64,000 bases of DNA from Pseudoalteromonas luteoviolacea NCIMB 1942. GTDB taxonomy: Bacteria > Pseudomonadota > Gammaproteobacteria > Enterobacterales > Alteromonadaceae. Under the pieces are notes generated by a model, which was not told the origin of the DNA, searched no databases, and was given only the letters and a program-made list of their open reading frames with translations. A program made the position numbers and the translations under genes. This document shows, piece by piece, positions 28,239 through 37,985 of this stretch; the stretch's first letter is position 1, and every line of letters begins with the position of its first letter. The stretch spans positions 1-64,000 of the forward strand of contig NZ_AUXT01000147.1 of NCBI RefSeq assembly GCF_001625595.1, written 5' to 3'.

Positions 28239-28494
28239 AGGAAACCTCTAATTAAGGCCGTATCGCTCTCCAAACCCGAAGTTTGGCACCATACGTCGTT
28301 ATACATATAAATTGGACGCGTATTTTAGAGTTTATATGCTCAAACTACAAGCAATAATTGAGACTAAAAAGAGATTTTTCTGTTTCTTCCTCTAATACCA
28401 ATAATTTGCGCGTACAAGCAATGAGGGATAGGGTATACTCATTACCGCTTTATCTTCACTTTCAAGAGCAATAGGCTTAGCTACTGGAGACACA

Positions 28495-30666
28495 ATGCCA
28501 TTTGCAGCTGTCGCAATCAAAGTACCCTTACACAAAACATTTGACTACGCTTATGATCCCTCAGACCTACCATGTATCGGTGGTCGAGTATGGGTCAAAT
28601 TTGCCAATCGTCGATGCGTTGCCGTGGTAACCGAGTTAAAAGAGCACAGTGACGTACCAAAGGATAAAGTTAAAACAATTGAATCAATCATTGATCACAC
28701 CCCAGTACTATCGAAATCTCACTTGGACTTTTTGCGCTTTGCTAGCCAGTACTACTGCTACCCTTTCGGTGATACCTTGTTTACCGCGTTACCCGGCGCA
28801 CTGAGAGACGGGCAAGATACTGATAAAACACAAACCCCTATCATAACGCTGACAGAATCAGGGCGCGCAACAACACAACTGCGTGCTAAAAAACAATTGG
28901 CATTACTCGAGCAATTACGCAGTGCAGGTGACGCGACTGGCACAGAGTTGAAAACGCTCGGCTTCAGTCAAGCACAAATTAAAGCTTTGTTAGAAAAGCA
29001 GCTTATCCGTGAAGAAGTTCGCCAAGATACTTCATGGCAAACCACGCCATTGCAAATTGGTAGTAAGCCAATCCTCAATCCCGAGCAAGCTACGGCATGT
29101 AGTGCAGTTAACCATAATCAAGGATTTCGAACCTTCCTACTAGAGGGGGTTACAGGCAGTGGTAAAACCGAAGTTTATTTGCAGTGCCTTGAAAAGGAGC
29201 TGTCAGCGGGCAAGCAAGCATTGGTGTTAGTACCGGAAATAGGCCTCACGCCACAAACAGTAAATAGGTTTAAACGTCGCTTTCCTGGGTTGCCCATCGA
29301 CTTATGGCACTCAAATCTGACCGACAATGAGCGGCTGCATACATGGCGACGAGCACAACAAGCAACCACCGCATTGGTTATTGGTACGCGTTCCAGCATT
29401 TTTTTGCCATTTAAATCTCTCGCAATGATAATCGTAGACGAGGAACACGATCATTCATTTAAGCAACAAGATAGTCTGCGCTACCATGCAAGGGACTTAG
29501 CAGCATATCGCGCTAACCAAGCACAGATCCCCCTACTGTTAGGTACTGCAACACCCGCCTTAGAGACACTAAAAAAAGCGCTGGATAACAAGTATCAATT
29601 AATTACGCTTAGTAAACGTGCCCAAACCAGCCAAGATAATAGCTTCCATATCATTGATATGAAAGCCCAACAGACTCAATCAGGCTTTGCCAGTAGTAGT
29701 TTGCAGGCCATCAAACAAACCTTGGCAGTCGGTAAGCAAGCGATGATTTTTTTGAATCGCCGCGGCTTTGCACCCACTTTGATATGTCACGAATGCGGCT
29801 GGCTTAGTAACTGTGAGCGATGCAGTACCAGTGCGACTTATCATAAAAACATGCAGCGATTGGTCTGCCACCATTGTGGCGAGCAACAATTTGTGCCACA
29901 TCAATGTCCAGATTGTGGCAGCACACAAATTATGCCGACAGGTCTGGGCACGGAGCAGTTAGAAGAGTTTTTAACGGATGAGTTTCCAGATACGCCCGTC
30001 AGTCGTATTGACCGAGATTCGACACGTCGAAAAGGGAGTTTAGAGAGCGCGCTTGAACAAATTCATCAAGGTGGCGCTCAAATATTAATTGGCACTCAAA
30101 TGCTCGCTAAAGGGCATCATTTTCCAGATGTCGCGCTAGTGATAATATTAGATGTCGACAGTGGTCTATACTCATGCGACTTTAGAGCGACTGAGCATAT
30201 GGCGCAATTGGTGACGCAAGTGGCTGGACGCGCTGGTAGAAGCGGTGAACCCGGTACTGTGCTATTGCAGACACACTTTCCAGAGCATCCTTTGTTGCAA
30301 GACTTGGTTAACAACGGCTACCAAGATTTCGCGCGATATGCACTGACCGAGCGAGAAGAAGTGCTACTGCCACCATACTCTCATTTGGCAATCATCCGAG
30401 CCGAAGCGACGTCCTCACATTTAGTTATGACATTTTTGTCTGATCTGGTTCCTGCTCAGCCATTCTCTGGTATACAATTGCTGGGACCAATTCCTGCCCC
30501 TATGGAGCGTTTGGCAGGAAAATATCGCTATCAACTACACATACAGGCAACACAACGTAATATTTTGCATCAATACCTAGTGCAACTTAAGGACTATATT
30601 AGCAATCATAAGCTAGCAACGAAGGTGCGTTGGAATATTGATGTGGATCCTATGGATACCTTTTAA
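28495..30666 (+). CDS. priA: Primosomal replication-restart helicase PriA
   Basis: A 723-residue superfamily-2 helicase that reloads DnaB at stalled forks. An N-terminal 3'BD domain (about 1-100) is followed by Walker A GVTGSGKTE and Walker B DEEH; the zinc-binding region holds eight cysteines in pairs (CHECG, CERC, CHHCG, CPDCG), and motif V/VI segments GTQMLAKGHHF and QVAGRAGR follow. The next gene, a SPOR protein, starts 5 bases later, so they likely form one transcript. Confidence 0.97.
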   Translation: MPFAAVAIKVPLHKTFDYAYDPSDLPCIGGRVWVKFANRRCVAVVTELKEHSDVPKDKVKTIESIIDHTPVLSKSHLDFLRFASQYYCYPFGDTLFTALPGALRDGQDTDKTQTPIITLTESGRATTQLRAKKQLALLEQLRSAGDATGTELKTLGFSQAQIKALLEKQLIREEVRQDTSWQTTPLQIGSKPILNPEQATACSAVNHNQGFRTFLLEGVTGSGKTEVYLQCLEKELSAGKQALVLVPEIGLTPQTVNRFKRRFPGLPIDLWHSNLTDNERLHTWRRAQQATTALVIGTRSSIFLPFKSLAMIIVDEEHDHSFKQQDSLRYHARDLAAYRANQAQIPLLLGTATPALETLKKALDNKYQLITLSKRAQTSQDNSFHIIDMKAQQTQSGFASSSLQAIKQTLAVGKQAMIFLNRRGFAPTLICHECGWLSNCERCSTSATYHKNMQRLVCHHCGEQQFVPHQCPDCGSTQIMPTGLGTEQLEEFLTDEFPDTPVSRIDRDSTRRKGSLESALEQIHQGGAQILIGTQMLAKGHHFPDVALVIILDVDSGLYSCDFRATEHMAQLVTQVAGRAGRSGEPGTVLLQTHFPEHPLLQDLVNNGYQDFARYALTEREEVLLPPYSHLAIIRAEATSSHLVMTFLSDLVPAQPFSGIQLLGPIPAPMERLAGKYRYQLHIQATQRNILHQYLVQLKDYISNHKLATKVRWNIDVDPMDTF

Positions 30667-30671
30667 ACGTT

Positions 30672-31208
30672 ATGGCACAACACGATTATATAAATAAAAC
30701 TCCAAAAAAGGGCCAAAAGAAGAAGCAACCAGCTGCTCAAAAGCCTTTTCCAACAATTCTCGCGGTTTTCGCGCTCCTCTTAATTGGTGGGTTTGCGTAT
30801 GGACTCTGGTATATCAAACAACATGCAGATCCAGTAAAAGTGCAACAAGCGCAACAACCAGCCAAAATTGAAGTCCCCGTTGAAGAAAAGAAAACACTGC
30901 CAAGGCCGCCTACCTTTATTAAAGATATGGAGCAAGCGACCGTCGATGCCGAAGTAAAAGAAATAAAGTCTAAAGGGCCTTTTCAGATGCAATGTGGTTC
31001 ATTCAGAACTTATGAACAAGCTGAAAAGCGTAAAGCACGCATTGCATTTGCAGGACTGCTTTCGGAGGTCCGTAGAACAGAAGGTAAAAATGGCGTTTGG
31101 TATCGCGTACGCCTTGGCCCTTACGAAAAGAAACGTACGGCAGAAAGTGATAAAAACCGTCTAAAGCGCATCAAAATTGTCGATTGTGGAATTTGGGGCT
31201 GGACTTGA
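30672..31208 (+). CDS. SPOR-domain cell-division protein (FtsN-like)
   Basis: A 178-residue bitopic inner-membrane protein: short basic cytoplasmic tail (KKGQKKKQ), one helix at about 29-48, a Gln/Pro/Lys-rich linker, and a C-terminal SPOR domain (about 105-178, FQMQCGSFRTYEQAEKRK). The position between priA and hslVU is that of ftsN in enterics. It is shorter than E. coli FtsN (319 residues), so I give FtsN-like and no symbol. The hslV promoter overlaps its stop codon. Confidence 0.85.
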   Translation: MAQHDYINKTPKKGQKKKQPAAQKPFPTILAVFALLLIGGFAYGLWYIKQHADPVKVQQAQQPAKIEVPVEEKKTLPRPPTFIKDMEQATVDAEVKEIKSKGPFQMQCGSFRTYEQAEKRKARIAFAGLLSEVRRTEGKNGVWYRVRLGPYEKKRTAESDKNRLKRIKIVDCGIWGWT

Positions 31209-31232
31209 AATTAGCACAGCTGCCCTCATCTA
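31204..31232 (+). promoter_or_regulatory. Sigma-32 (heat-shock) type promoter of hslVU
   Basis: CTTGAAA (31204-31210), a 13-base spacer, then CCTCATCTA (31224-31232). This matches the RpoH consensus CTTGAAA-N13-CCCCATNTA at all but one position and lies 53 bases before hslV. Confidence 0.82.
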
Positions 31233-31284
31233 TGCATTTATTGATATAATTATCTGAGGCACAGGCCTCCTATTAAGGAATACT

Positions 31285-31803
31285 ATGACTACTATCGTAA
31301 GCGTTCGTCGTGGTGACAAAGTTGTTATCGGTGGCGACGGTCAAGTTTCTCTTGGCAATACGGTGATGAAAGGCAATGCCAAAAAAGTGCGCCGCCTTTA
31401 TAACGATAAAGTACTCGCTGGATTTGCTGGCGGTACAGCGGATGCTTTTACACTTTTTGAGCGTTTCGAAACTAAATTAGAAATGCACCAAGGACATCTA
31501 ACCCGCGCAGCTGTTGAAATGGCCAAAGATTGGCGAACAGATCGCGCGCTTAGAAAACTCGAGGCTTTACTTGCTGTAGCCGATGAAACCGCGTCATTAA
31601 TTATCACTGGTAACGGTGATGTTGTGCAGCCAGAACATGACCTAATCGCGATAGGTAGCGGCGGTAATTTCGCCCAAGCAGCCGCAACAGCACTTTTAGA
31701 AAATACCGACCTCGGTGCCCGTGAAATTGTAGAGAAAAGTTTAAAGATTGCAGGTGATATCTGTGTATTTACAAACAATTTCCAGACCATCGAAGAATTG
31801 TAA
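31285..31803 (+). CDS. hslV: ATP-dependent protease peptidase subunit HslV
   Basis: A 172-residue proteasome-like peptidase. After removal of Met the catalytic Thr (TTIVSVRRG) is exposed, and [10 protein letters not shown] is conserved. Two hexamers form the core of the HslUV heat-shock protease. AAGGA lies just upstream of the ATG. hslU follows after 11 bases. Confidence 0.98.
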   Translation: MTTIVSVRRGDKVVIGGDGQVSLGNTVMKGNAKKVRRLYNDKVLAGFAGGTADAFTLFERFETKLEMHQGHLTRAAVEMAKDWRTDRALRKLEALLAVADETASLIITGNGDVVQPEHDLIAIGSGGNFAQAAATALLENTDLGAREIVEKSLKIAGDICVFTNNFQTIEEL

Positions 31804-31814
31804 TAGGAAAATCC

Positions 31815-33143
31815 ATGACTGCAATGACACCTAGAGAAATCGTTCATGAATTAGACCAACATATCATTGGTCAAGACAAAGCCAAAAAAGCGGTTGCAAT
31901 TGCCCTTAGAAACCGTTGGCGACGCATGCAGCTAAACGATGACTTACGTGCGGAGGTAACGCCTAAGAACATCTTAATGATAGGTCCTACAGGTGTGGGT
32001 AAAACTGAGATCGCACGTCGACTGGCAAAACTGGCTAACGCGCCATTTATCAAAGTCGAAGCAACTAAATTTACTGAGGTAGGCTATGTCGGTAAAGAAG
32101 TTGAGACCATTATTCGCGACTTGGTTGAAGTCTCTTTTAAAATGACGCGCGAACAGCAAACGAAGAAGCATAAGCATCGTGCTGAAGAAGCAGCTGAAGA
32201 GCGCATTTTAGACGCTTTACTGCCACCTGCAAAAGATGCGTGGGGCGAATCCCAACCTGCTGAGAATAGCTCAACACGTCAAGTTTTCCGTAAAAAGCTA
32301 CGTGAAGGTCAGCTAGATGATAAAGAAATCGATATTGATATCGCAGAAACATCTCCTCAAGTTGAAATCATGGCTCCTCCTGGAATGGAAGAGATGACGA
32401 ACCAACTTCAGGGCATGTTCCAAAACCTTTCTGGCGACAAAAAGAAAAACCGCAAGCTGAAGATTAAAGAAGCGTTTAAACTACTAATTGAAGAAGAAGC
32501 TGCTAAGTTAGTAAACCCTGAAGAGCTTAAAGAGCAAGCCATCTTTGCCGTTGAACAAAACGGTATCGTATTTGTTGATGAAATCGATAAAATCTGTAAG
32601 CGTGGCGAAGCATCAGGGCCAGACGTGAGTCGTGAAGGTGTACAGCGTGACTTGTTACCTTTGATTGAAGGATCTACTGTCAGCACTAAACATGGCATGG
32701 TGAAAACGGACCATATCTTGTTTATCGCATCAGGTGCTTTCCAGATGGCTAAGCCATCGGATCTAATCCCTGAGCTACAGGGTCGCTTACCAATTCGCGT
32801 TGAATTAGAAGCACTGACGGCAAAAGACTTCAAGCGTATCTTAACTGAACCTCATGCTTCTTTAACGGAACAACAGCAAGCTTTGCTTAAAACTGAGCAA
32901 GTGGCTATTGAATTTACCGATGACGCAATAGAGCGTATTGCCGAAGCGGCATGGAAGGTGAATGAAAAAACCGAAAATATTGGTGCGCGCCGTCTGCACA
33001 CAGTAATGGAAAAGCTGATGGAAGAGATCTCATTTGATGCATCTGACAAAGCAGGTCAATCACTGACTATTGATGCAAAGTACGTTGAGCAGCATTTAGA
33101 AATGCTAGTACAAGATGAAGACCTCAGTCGCTTCATTCTTTAA
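31815..33143 (+). CDS. hslU: HslUV protease ATPase subunit HslU
   Basis: A 442-residue AAA+ unfoldase. Walker A is GPTGVGKTE, Walker B is FVDEIDKI, the GYVGKEVE pore motif is present, and the C terminus ends in EDLSRFIL, the tail that docks on HslV. The I-domain (about 110-240) has normal length. Transcribed with hslV. Confidence 0.98.
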   Translation: MTAMTPREIVHELDQHIIGQDKAKKAVAIALRNRWRRMQLNDDLRAEVTPKNILMIGPTGVGKTEIARRLAKLANAPFIKVEATKFTEVGYVGKEVETIIRDLVEVSFKMTREQQTKKHKHRAEEAAEERILDALLPPAKDAWGESQPAENSSTRQVFRKKLREGQLDDKEIDIDIAETSPQVEIMAPPGMEEMTNQLQGMFQNLSGDKKKNRKLKIKEAFKLLIEEEAAKLVNPEELKEQAIFAVEQNGIVFVDEIDKICKRGEASGPDVSREGVQRDLLPLIEGSTVSTKHGMVKTDHILFIASGAFQMAKPSDLIPELQGRLPIRVELEALTAKDFKRILTEPHASLTEQQQALLKTEQVAIEFTDDAIERIAEAAWKVNEKTENIGARRLHTVMEKLMEEISFDASDKAGQSLTIDAKYVEQHLEMLVQDEDLSRFIL

Positions 33144-33156
33144 ATGAGGACAGGGC

Positions 33157-33178
33157 CAGCATTAGCTGGCCTTACTTT
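33157..33178 (+). terminator. Hairpin after hslU
   Basis: GGCCAGC, loop ATTA, GCTGGCC, then TTACTTTT. It lies between hslU and the DUF971 gene and directly precedes the best start codon of the latter. Confidence 0.65.
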
Positions 33179-33179
33179 T

Positions 33180-33554
33180 ATGTATCAAGTCACTAAATTA
33201 CATTATCATCGCACCAGTAAGTTGCTCGATATCCATTTTGATGATGACTTAACGGTTACATTGAGCTGCGAGTTTTTACGCACCCACTCTCCCTCAGCTG
33301 AAGTACAAGGGCATGGTCCTTCACAGCCACAACTGGTCTTGAATAAACAAAATGTGCAAATATCCCAGTTAGAACCCGTTGGTCATTATGCGATTCGACT
33401 TTGTTTTGATGATGGCCACAACTCAGGGCTATTCAGTTGGCAGTACCTACGAAAACTCTGTACGGAGCATAAATCCTTGTGGCAAACCTATCAACAGCGC
33501 GTTGAAGCACACCAACAAAGTAAAGACAGCGTACCCATTAAATTTGTGCCTTAA
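33180..33554 (+). CDS. DUF971 (gamma-butyrobetaine hydroxylase N-terminal-like) protein
   Basis: A 124-residue protein. The pattern LHYHRTSKLLDIHFDDD...LSCEFLRTHSPSAEVQGHG and the later AIRLCFDDGHNSGLFSWQYL is the DUF971 fold, a small domain also seen at the N terminus of gamma-butyrobetaine hydroxylases and in Fe-S carrier-associated proteins. The frame can open at 33144, but the family start fits ATG 33180, right behind the hslU hairpin. In many gammaproteobacteria this gene follows hslVU. Function unknown. Confidence 0.85.
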   Translation: MYQVTKLHYHRTSKLLDIHFDDDLTVTLSCEFLRTHSPSAEVQGHGPSQPQLVLNKQNVQISQLEPVGHYAIRLCFDDGHNSGLFSWQYLRKLCTEHKSLWQTYQQRVEAHQQSKDSVPIKFVP

Positions 33555-33626
33555 GGTACGCGTTTAGCAGTGCTCATTGAAGCGTTGTTTATTCGCAGAG
33601 AAAAACATAGAAGAGTAGTTACTGAA

Positions 33627-33667
33627 GCGTCAAGTTAAGTGCCCAAAACTTGTATTTTAGGCACTTA
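33627..33667 (-). terminator. Terminator-like hairpin after the HBM chemoreceptor gene
   Basis: AAGTGCC and GGCACTT flank a 16-base loop. The stem is perfect but short and has no strong T run. Confidence 0.4.
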
Positions 33668-33674
33668 TTGACTG

Positions 33675-35555
33675 TTAGACCTTGTACTTATCAATGGCTA
33701 TATGAAGTGCTCGAGCCTGTTCAGAAAGCTCTTCACTGCTTTGAGCATTCGAAGCTGCATGCTCAGAAGCATTTTGTGCAATGTCCCTGATTTTCACAAC
33801 ATTCTTGTTCACTTCAGAAGCAACTTGATTTTGTTCGTCAATCGCTGTTGCAATATGAGTACTCATATCCATGATGTTTTGTACATCTTCGGTGATCAGA
33901 CCCAGTAGCTCACCAGCTCTTTCTGCTTGCTCAACACTCTCGTTACTTTGCCCACGGCATTCTTCCATGATGCTTACAACGTCTTGAGTACGTTGCTGTA
34001 ACGTCGAAATAATGCTTTCAATTTCTTGAGTAGAGTCTTGAGTACGCTGCGCCAATGAACGCACTTCGTCTGCAACAACCGCGAAACCTCGCCCTTGCTC
34101 ACCCGCTCGCGCAGCCTCAATTGCCGCATTCAGCGCCAATAAGTTAGTCTGTTCAGCAATACCGCGTATTACATCCAAGACCGAACCTATCGTTTCACCA
34201 TCGCGCTCTAACTGGCCCACCACTTCAGACGCACCACTTAGTGAGTGTGACAACGCCATAATGTGATCTATGGTAGAAGTTACTTCACTGCGACCTTGCT
34301 GCGCGTTATTGTTCGTTGACTCAGCTTTTTGTGCAGCCGCTTCAGTATTGTGTGAAATATCTTGAATAGTCGCCTGCATTTCTGTTGCAGCGGTGGCCAC
34401 CATATCAGCTTCATGAAGCTGTTCATTCATACCAGCACTGGTTTGTGCGGTTGTTTGCGATAAATGATCTGTCGCATCGTTAATAGTCACAAGCGCACGA
34501 TTAACATCAGCGATTAGCTCTTTAAAATCACCAATCAGACTGTTGAAATCTCGGGTCATATCGGTAATTTCATCATTACCTGTCTGCTCGATGAAAATGC
34601 CTAAGTTATTTTCTCTGCGGATCCGCTCTATGGTTTGATAAACACGCTCAACTGGGCGAATAATCGAACGACTGGTCGACCAAACTAAAAACATTACAAT
34701 CATAGCCGCAACGACGAAGATCACAATGGCAACAGACTTGGCAAACTCCGCATTATTGTGAATTTCCGTTTTAGTCTGCAACACAATGGCCGCAACCACG
34801 GCATCACTCTTTTGCACCGTGCGCTTCATCTCGCCCAAGGCGCCACTATCAAGATCAACCCCAAGCGCGACTTGCGCATCTATCAAGCCTTTAAATTTGA
34901 TTTGATACACATCAAGCAACCTGTTCAGATCTTGTTGATAGCTACTACTGTGATTAGAATCGCGGATTTGTGCTTCAAACGTCTCTATGTGCTTATTGAA
35001 TTTTCCAAGATACTTGGTATCTAAGCGCAACATAAAGTCTTTTTCTGCCCGTCTAAGCTGAAGCATAGTCGTCAGCAGCTTATAGTCTTCTTTTTGTTTA
35101 AGCAGCGTTTCAACACCATGTACAGCTTTTCGTAATTCGCCGTATAAAGCGTCTTTAGGGTGCAAGCCAATTGTTCTTTGCAATGATACAACGTTATTAA
35201 ACGATTGATGATACTGCTTGACCAACTGGTCAAACTCCTGAAGCTGAGAGCTATCTATATCAAATTCAATAAAAATCTCCTTTAACAGCGCTTTCTTTTC
35301 TTGCAGCTGACGATATTCATTTTCAAATTTGTCTAGCGCATCGACATCTTTGTAGAACAAAAAGTTCTTCTCGTACTTTCGCATCGCTAGCTCGTGAACA
35401 TCCAGTTCTTCCGCATATTGAATCGTTTCATTCAAACGGCGCATTGTATTGGCTTCGGTGATGATCACCGCCAACATCACAAGCAATGCTACACCGACAA
35501 CTACAGCGTTTAATTGCAAACGCCTTTTAATGGTGAGATTTTCAAGTAGAGCCAT
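33675..35555 (-). CDS. Methyl-accepting chemotaxis protein with HBM sensor domain
   Basis: A 626-residue chemoreceptor. Membrane helices are at about 15-33 and 274-296. The periplasmic part contains [19 protein letters not shown] and [13 protein letters not shown], signatures of the helical bimodular (HBM) sensor family that includes Pseudomonas putida McpS. HAMP follows (about 295-350), then the cytoplasmic signalling hairpin [20 protein letters not shown]. Known HBM receptors bind organic acids; the ligand here is unknown. A possible sigma-28 promoter is at 35608-35634. Confidence 0.92.
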   Translation of the reverse strand: MALLENLTIKRRLQLNAVVVGVALLVMLAVIITEANTMRRLNETIQYAEELDVHELAMRKYEKNFLFYKDVDALDKFENEYRQLQEKKALLKEIFIEFDIDSSQLQEFDQLVKQYHQSFNNVVSLQRTIGLHPKDALYGELRKAVHGVETLLKQKEDYKLLTTMLQLRRAEKDFMLRLDTKYLGKFNKHIETFEAQIRDSNHSSSYQQDLNRLLDVYQIKFKGLIDAQVALGVDLDSGALGEMKRTVQKSDAVVAAIVLQTKTEIHNNAEFAKSVAIVIFVVAAMIVMFLVWSTSRSIIRPVERVYQTIERIRRENNLGIFIEQTGNDEITDMTRDFNSLIGDFKELIADVNRALVTINDATDHLSQTTAQTSAGMNEQLHEADMVATAATEMQATIQDISHNTEAAAQKAESTNNNAQQGRSEVTSTIDHIMALSHSLSGASEVVGQLERDGETIGSVLDVIRGIAEQTNLLALNAAIEAARAGEQGRGFAVVADEVRSLAQRTQDSTQEIESIISTLQQRTQDVVSIMEECRGQSNESVEQAERAGELLGLITEDVQNIMDMSTHIATAIDEQNQVASEVNKNVVKIRDIAQNASEHAASNAQSSEELSEQARALHIAIDKYKV

Positions 35556-35607
35556 ACAGTTACCTAATTATTACAGAACCTGCAATACAGTATAGCCAAA
35601 GTCACCT

Positions 35608-35634
35608 TGCGTCGGAATTCAATCTACAACTTTA
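35608..35634 (-). promoter_or_regulatory. Possible sigma-28 (FliA) promoter of the HBM chemoreceptor
   Basis: On the minus strand TAAAGTTG (7 of 8 to the -35) precedes TCCGACGC (about 5 of 8 to GCCGATAA) at near-consensus spacing, about 50 bases before the start codon. Confidence 0.4.
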
Positions 35635-35662
35635 TGCAACTTTTTTTCAAAATGCTCACCTA

Positions 35663-36709
35663 TCATGCAACTTTGTTCCTATTTTGTAGGACTGGAGACC
35701 ATAAACTATCGTGAAGTGCGCTGTAATCTTGCCACTGTCCCTTTGCCAACCAGTCGGCTAGCGGAGTTGCATCTGATGGAAAATCGATCACTTGCCCCTC
35801 TGGATATTCCAACCATTCTGCCAGCGCTTCTGAATTGAGGTAATTCATTACGTTTGCCAATCCCAAAGACTCAAGTGTCATTGCATTACTTAGCTGCTCA
35901 AATTGCCCTTGCAACGGCTTGAGCAGTAACTTTTTACCATATTTCAGTGCTTCGCTAGACAGTTCAAAGCCAGCATTAGCAACAACACCCGATGCGCTGG
36001 CGAGATCTTCTAAAAACCCATGACGTGAAGGCGACCGCAAATGAATATGGTTGATCGATTGATTGGTCGCATCTGGGTGGTAGCAATAAAACTCTCTGTC
36101 GGGAAAGTCTCCCAACAGCTCTACAATATTGTTGAGCTCTTCAAAAGGTAGATAGACCAATATTTTATTTGGAATAGACACTTTATGCGCGCCGTGATAA
36201 GCAATAAATGGCGGCACAATGTTTTTCGCAAAAGGCTGCCAATGCACGCCTAAGTACACATCTGCCGGTGCAAACCAGCGGATCAATGCTCTTTGTATGG
36301 AGCCCGCACCAAATAAAGGTACCTCCGGTGACAAAAATGCGGCCTGGTGACTCATGGCAACTACGGGCACTTTGGCTAATTTCGCAGCCCACGCAGATAT
36401 TGGTTCAAAATCATTGAACACCATATCGTAGCATTTAATATTTAAACCTCTGACATCTCGGGCAAAAGTACCAAAATTAAGCTGTTTAGCTGTCTCCCGA
36501 TAATTCAAACGGCCACTTTTCGTAATAAAACTCATGCCAGTTCGTGTTTGATATTCACCGAATATATCCATGTCGAAATACTGGTCAGCTTGTCGACCAG
36601 AGAAGAGGTAATCCACTTCAATATTCATGCTCTTGAAACACTCAGCCATCACGCGTGCACGCGTTATGTGACCATTTCCCGTTCCCTGGATACCATATAA
36701 TATTTTCAT
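35663..36709 (-). CDS. MJ1255/VC2487-type glycosyltransferase
   Basis: A 348-residue glycosyltransferase of the GT-B fold. It begins MKILYGIQGTGNGHITRA, the glycine-rich opening of this family, and near the C terminus has NAGFELSSEALKYGKKLLLKP, the UDP-sugar-binding type motif. I start at 36709, with AGGAGAG upstream; the longer frame to 36892 lies inside the next gene. The ATG overlaps the stop of the PAP2 gene (ATGA), so the two are translationally coupled and probably act on one lipid-linked product. Confidence 0.85.
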   Translation of the reverse strand: MKILYGIQGTGNGHITRARVMAECFKSMNIEVDYLFSGRQADQYFDMDIFGEYQTRTGMSFITKSGRLNYRETAKQLNFGTFARDVRGLNIKCYDMVFNDFEPISAWAAKLAKVPVVAMSHQAAFLSPEVPLFGAGSIQRALIRWFAPADVYLGVHWQPFAKNIVPPFIAYHGAHKVSIPNKILVYLPFEELNNIVELLGDFPDREFYCYHPDATNQSINHIHLRSPSRHGFLEDLASASGVVANAGFELSSEALKYGKKLLLKPLQGQFEQLSNAMTLESLGLANVMNYLNSEALAEWLEYPEGQVIDFPSDATPLADWLAKGQWQDYSALHDSLWSPVLQNRNKVA

Positions 36710-37230
36710 AACTCTCCTAAAATCCCGATTGCCAAGACGGCACAGCCGCTCCCCATCAACGCCCCAATAATCACATCGGCTGGATAATGAACACCAACGA
36801 GTACACGTGATAGCGAAACACCCATTGCCCAAACGACTAACGGGATCGTCAGGATTGGATAAACTTCCATTAAACAGGTTGCATATAACCAAGCGCCCGC
36901 GCTGTGTCCTGATGGCAAACTAAACTTATCACTCGGCGTCAGCATGGCCTTCACCGCCAAACAATCACACGGTCTAACCCTGGCAAAATGTTTCTTCAAT
37001 AAGAAATACAAGGGTCGCTCTATTGCAAATGCCACCAGTACCGTTTGAAAGAAAGTGACACCGACCTTACCCATAAAATAGCCATTGAGTAGTGCGAGAA
37101 TCACGTACAGTCCGCCGTTGCCGCTTTTGGACAACATCAACATTAACCACTTAAACCATGGTCCGCGCTTAGGCTTATAAAGTGCAAAGTAAAGCGCCGT
37201 ATCCAGCTTGATTATTTGTGCTTTCATCAT
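36706..37230 (-). CDS. PAP2-family membrane phosphatase
   Basis: A 174-residue membrane protein with several helices and the three phosphatase motifs: KKHFARVRP, LPSGHS and SRVLVGVHYPADV. Such enzymes dephosphorylate phosphatidic acid, undecaprenyl pyrophosphate or phosphatidylglycerol phosphate. It is translationally coupled to the glycosyltransferase, which suggests supply of a lipid acceptor or release of a lipid phosphate in glycolipid synthesis. The substrate is not readable from sequence. Confidence 0.88.
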   Translation of the reverse strand: MMKAQIIKLDTALYFALYKPKRGPWFKWLMLMLSKSGNGGLYVILALLNGYFMGKVGVTFFQTVLVAFAIERPLYFLLKKHFARVRPCDCLAVKAMLTPSDKFSLPSGHSAGAWLYATCLMEVYPILTIPLVVWAMGVSLSRVLVGVHYPADVIIGALMGSGCAVLAIGILGEL

Positions 37231-37325
37231 AGTTGCTTACATTTGTTCACAAATTCAGCATAGAAGAGCTTAATAACAATCACACGACATTTTTGTTACA
37301 CAATTATGTAAGTTGATTCAAAGCA

Positions 37326-37353
37326 TTGCGCCGAATAGGAATGGGAGTATACT
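37326..37353 (+). promoter_or_regulatory. Probable sigma-70 promoter of rraA
   Basis: TTGCGC, a 16-base spacer and TATACT, about 35 bases before the rraA start. Confidence 0.6.
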
Positions 37354-37387
37354 GACAACAGTTTAGCCATTCTCTGAGGATACTATG

Positions 37388-37897
37388 ATGGATTACAGCA
37401 CTTCTGAACTGTGCGATCACTTCGCAGATGCCATTGACGTACTTGAGCCAATGTTCATCAACTTTGGCGGTCAAAGCGCCTTTAGTGGCCGCATAAAAAC
37501 CGTTAAATGCTTCGAAAACAATGAAGTGATTGCTGAAGTACTACAACAAGATGGTACTGGCAGAGTCCTACTTATCGATGGCGGCGGCTCAACCAGACGT
37601 GCACTCATTGATATCGACCTCGCAGAATTGGCTACAGATAACAACTGGCAAGGCATTGTTGTATATGGCGCAGTACGCCATGTAGAAGAGCTTGAAGAGT
37701 GTGAATTGGGCATTCAAGCCATTGCGTCAATTCCTGTTGCCGCAGATAGTGAAGGAGCTGGCGTGCAAGGTATTCCAGTGAACTTTGCTGGCGTATCTTT
37801 CTTTGACGACGATTTTCTATACGCCGACTCTACAGGCATCATTATTTCTGCTGAAGAGCTCCTACTAGAGATAGATGACGAAACATCTGAAGATTAA
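37388..37897 (+). CDS. rraA: Ribonuclease E activity regulator RraA
   Basis: A 169-residue protein, E. coli RraA being 161. [44 protein letters not shown] and [25 protein letters not shown] follow the family closely. It binds RNase E and inhibits its cleavage activity. The second of two adjacent ATGs is chosen because it matches the family start and has GAGGA 7 bases upstream. Confidence 0.95.
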   Translation: MDYSTSELCDHFADAIDVLEPMFINFGGQSAFSGRIKTVKCFENNEVIAEVLQQDGTGRVLLIDGGGSTRRALIDIDLAELATDNNWQGIVVYGAVRHVEELEECELGIQAIASIPVAADSEGAGVQGIPVNFAGVSFFDDDFLYADSTGIIISAEELLLEIDDETSED

Positions 37898-37910
37898 CTT
37901 AAAACAGATC

Positions 37911-37942
37911 CAGAACTGAGACACTCGGTGTACTCAGTTCTG
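37911..37942 (+). terminator. Long hairpin after rraA
   Basis: CAGAACTGAG and CTCAGTTCTG form a perfect 10-bp stem, with ACAC/GTGT extending it inside. There is no T run, so termination may be partial. Confidence 0.6.
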
Positions 37943-37985
37943 CTATCTTCAAAGTACCACCTGCATTAAATAACATCTGAGCACC

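Noticed and set aside
31398..31847. Minus-strand frame of 149 codons
   Set aside because: Antisense to hslV, which is certain; no family pattern or start signal.
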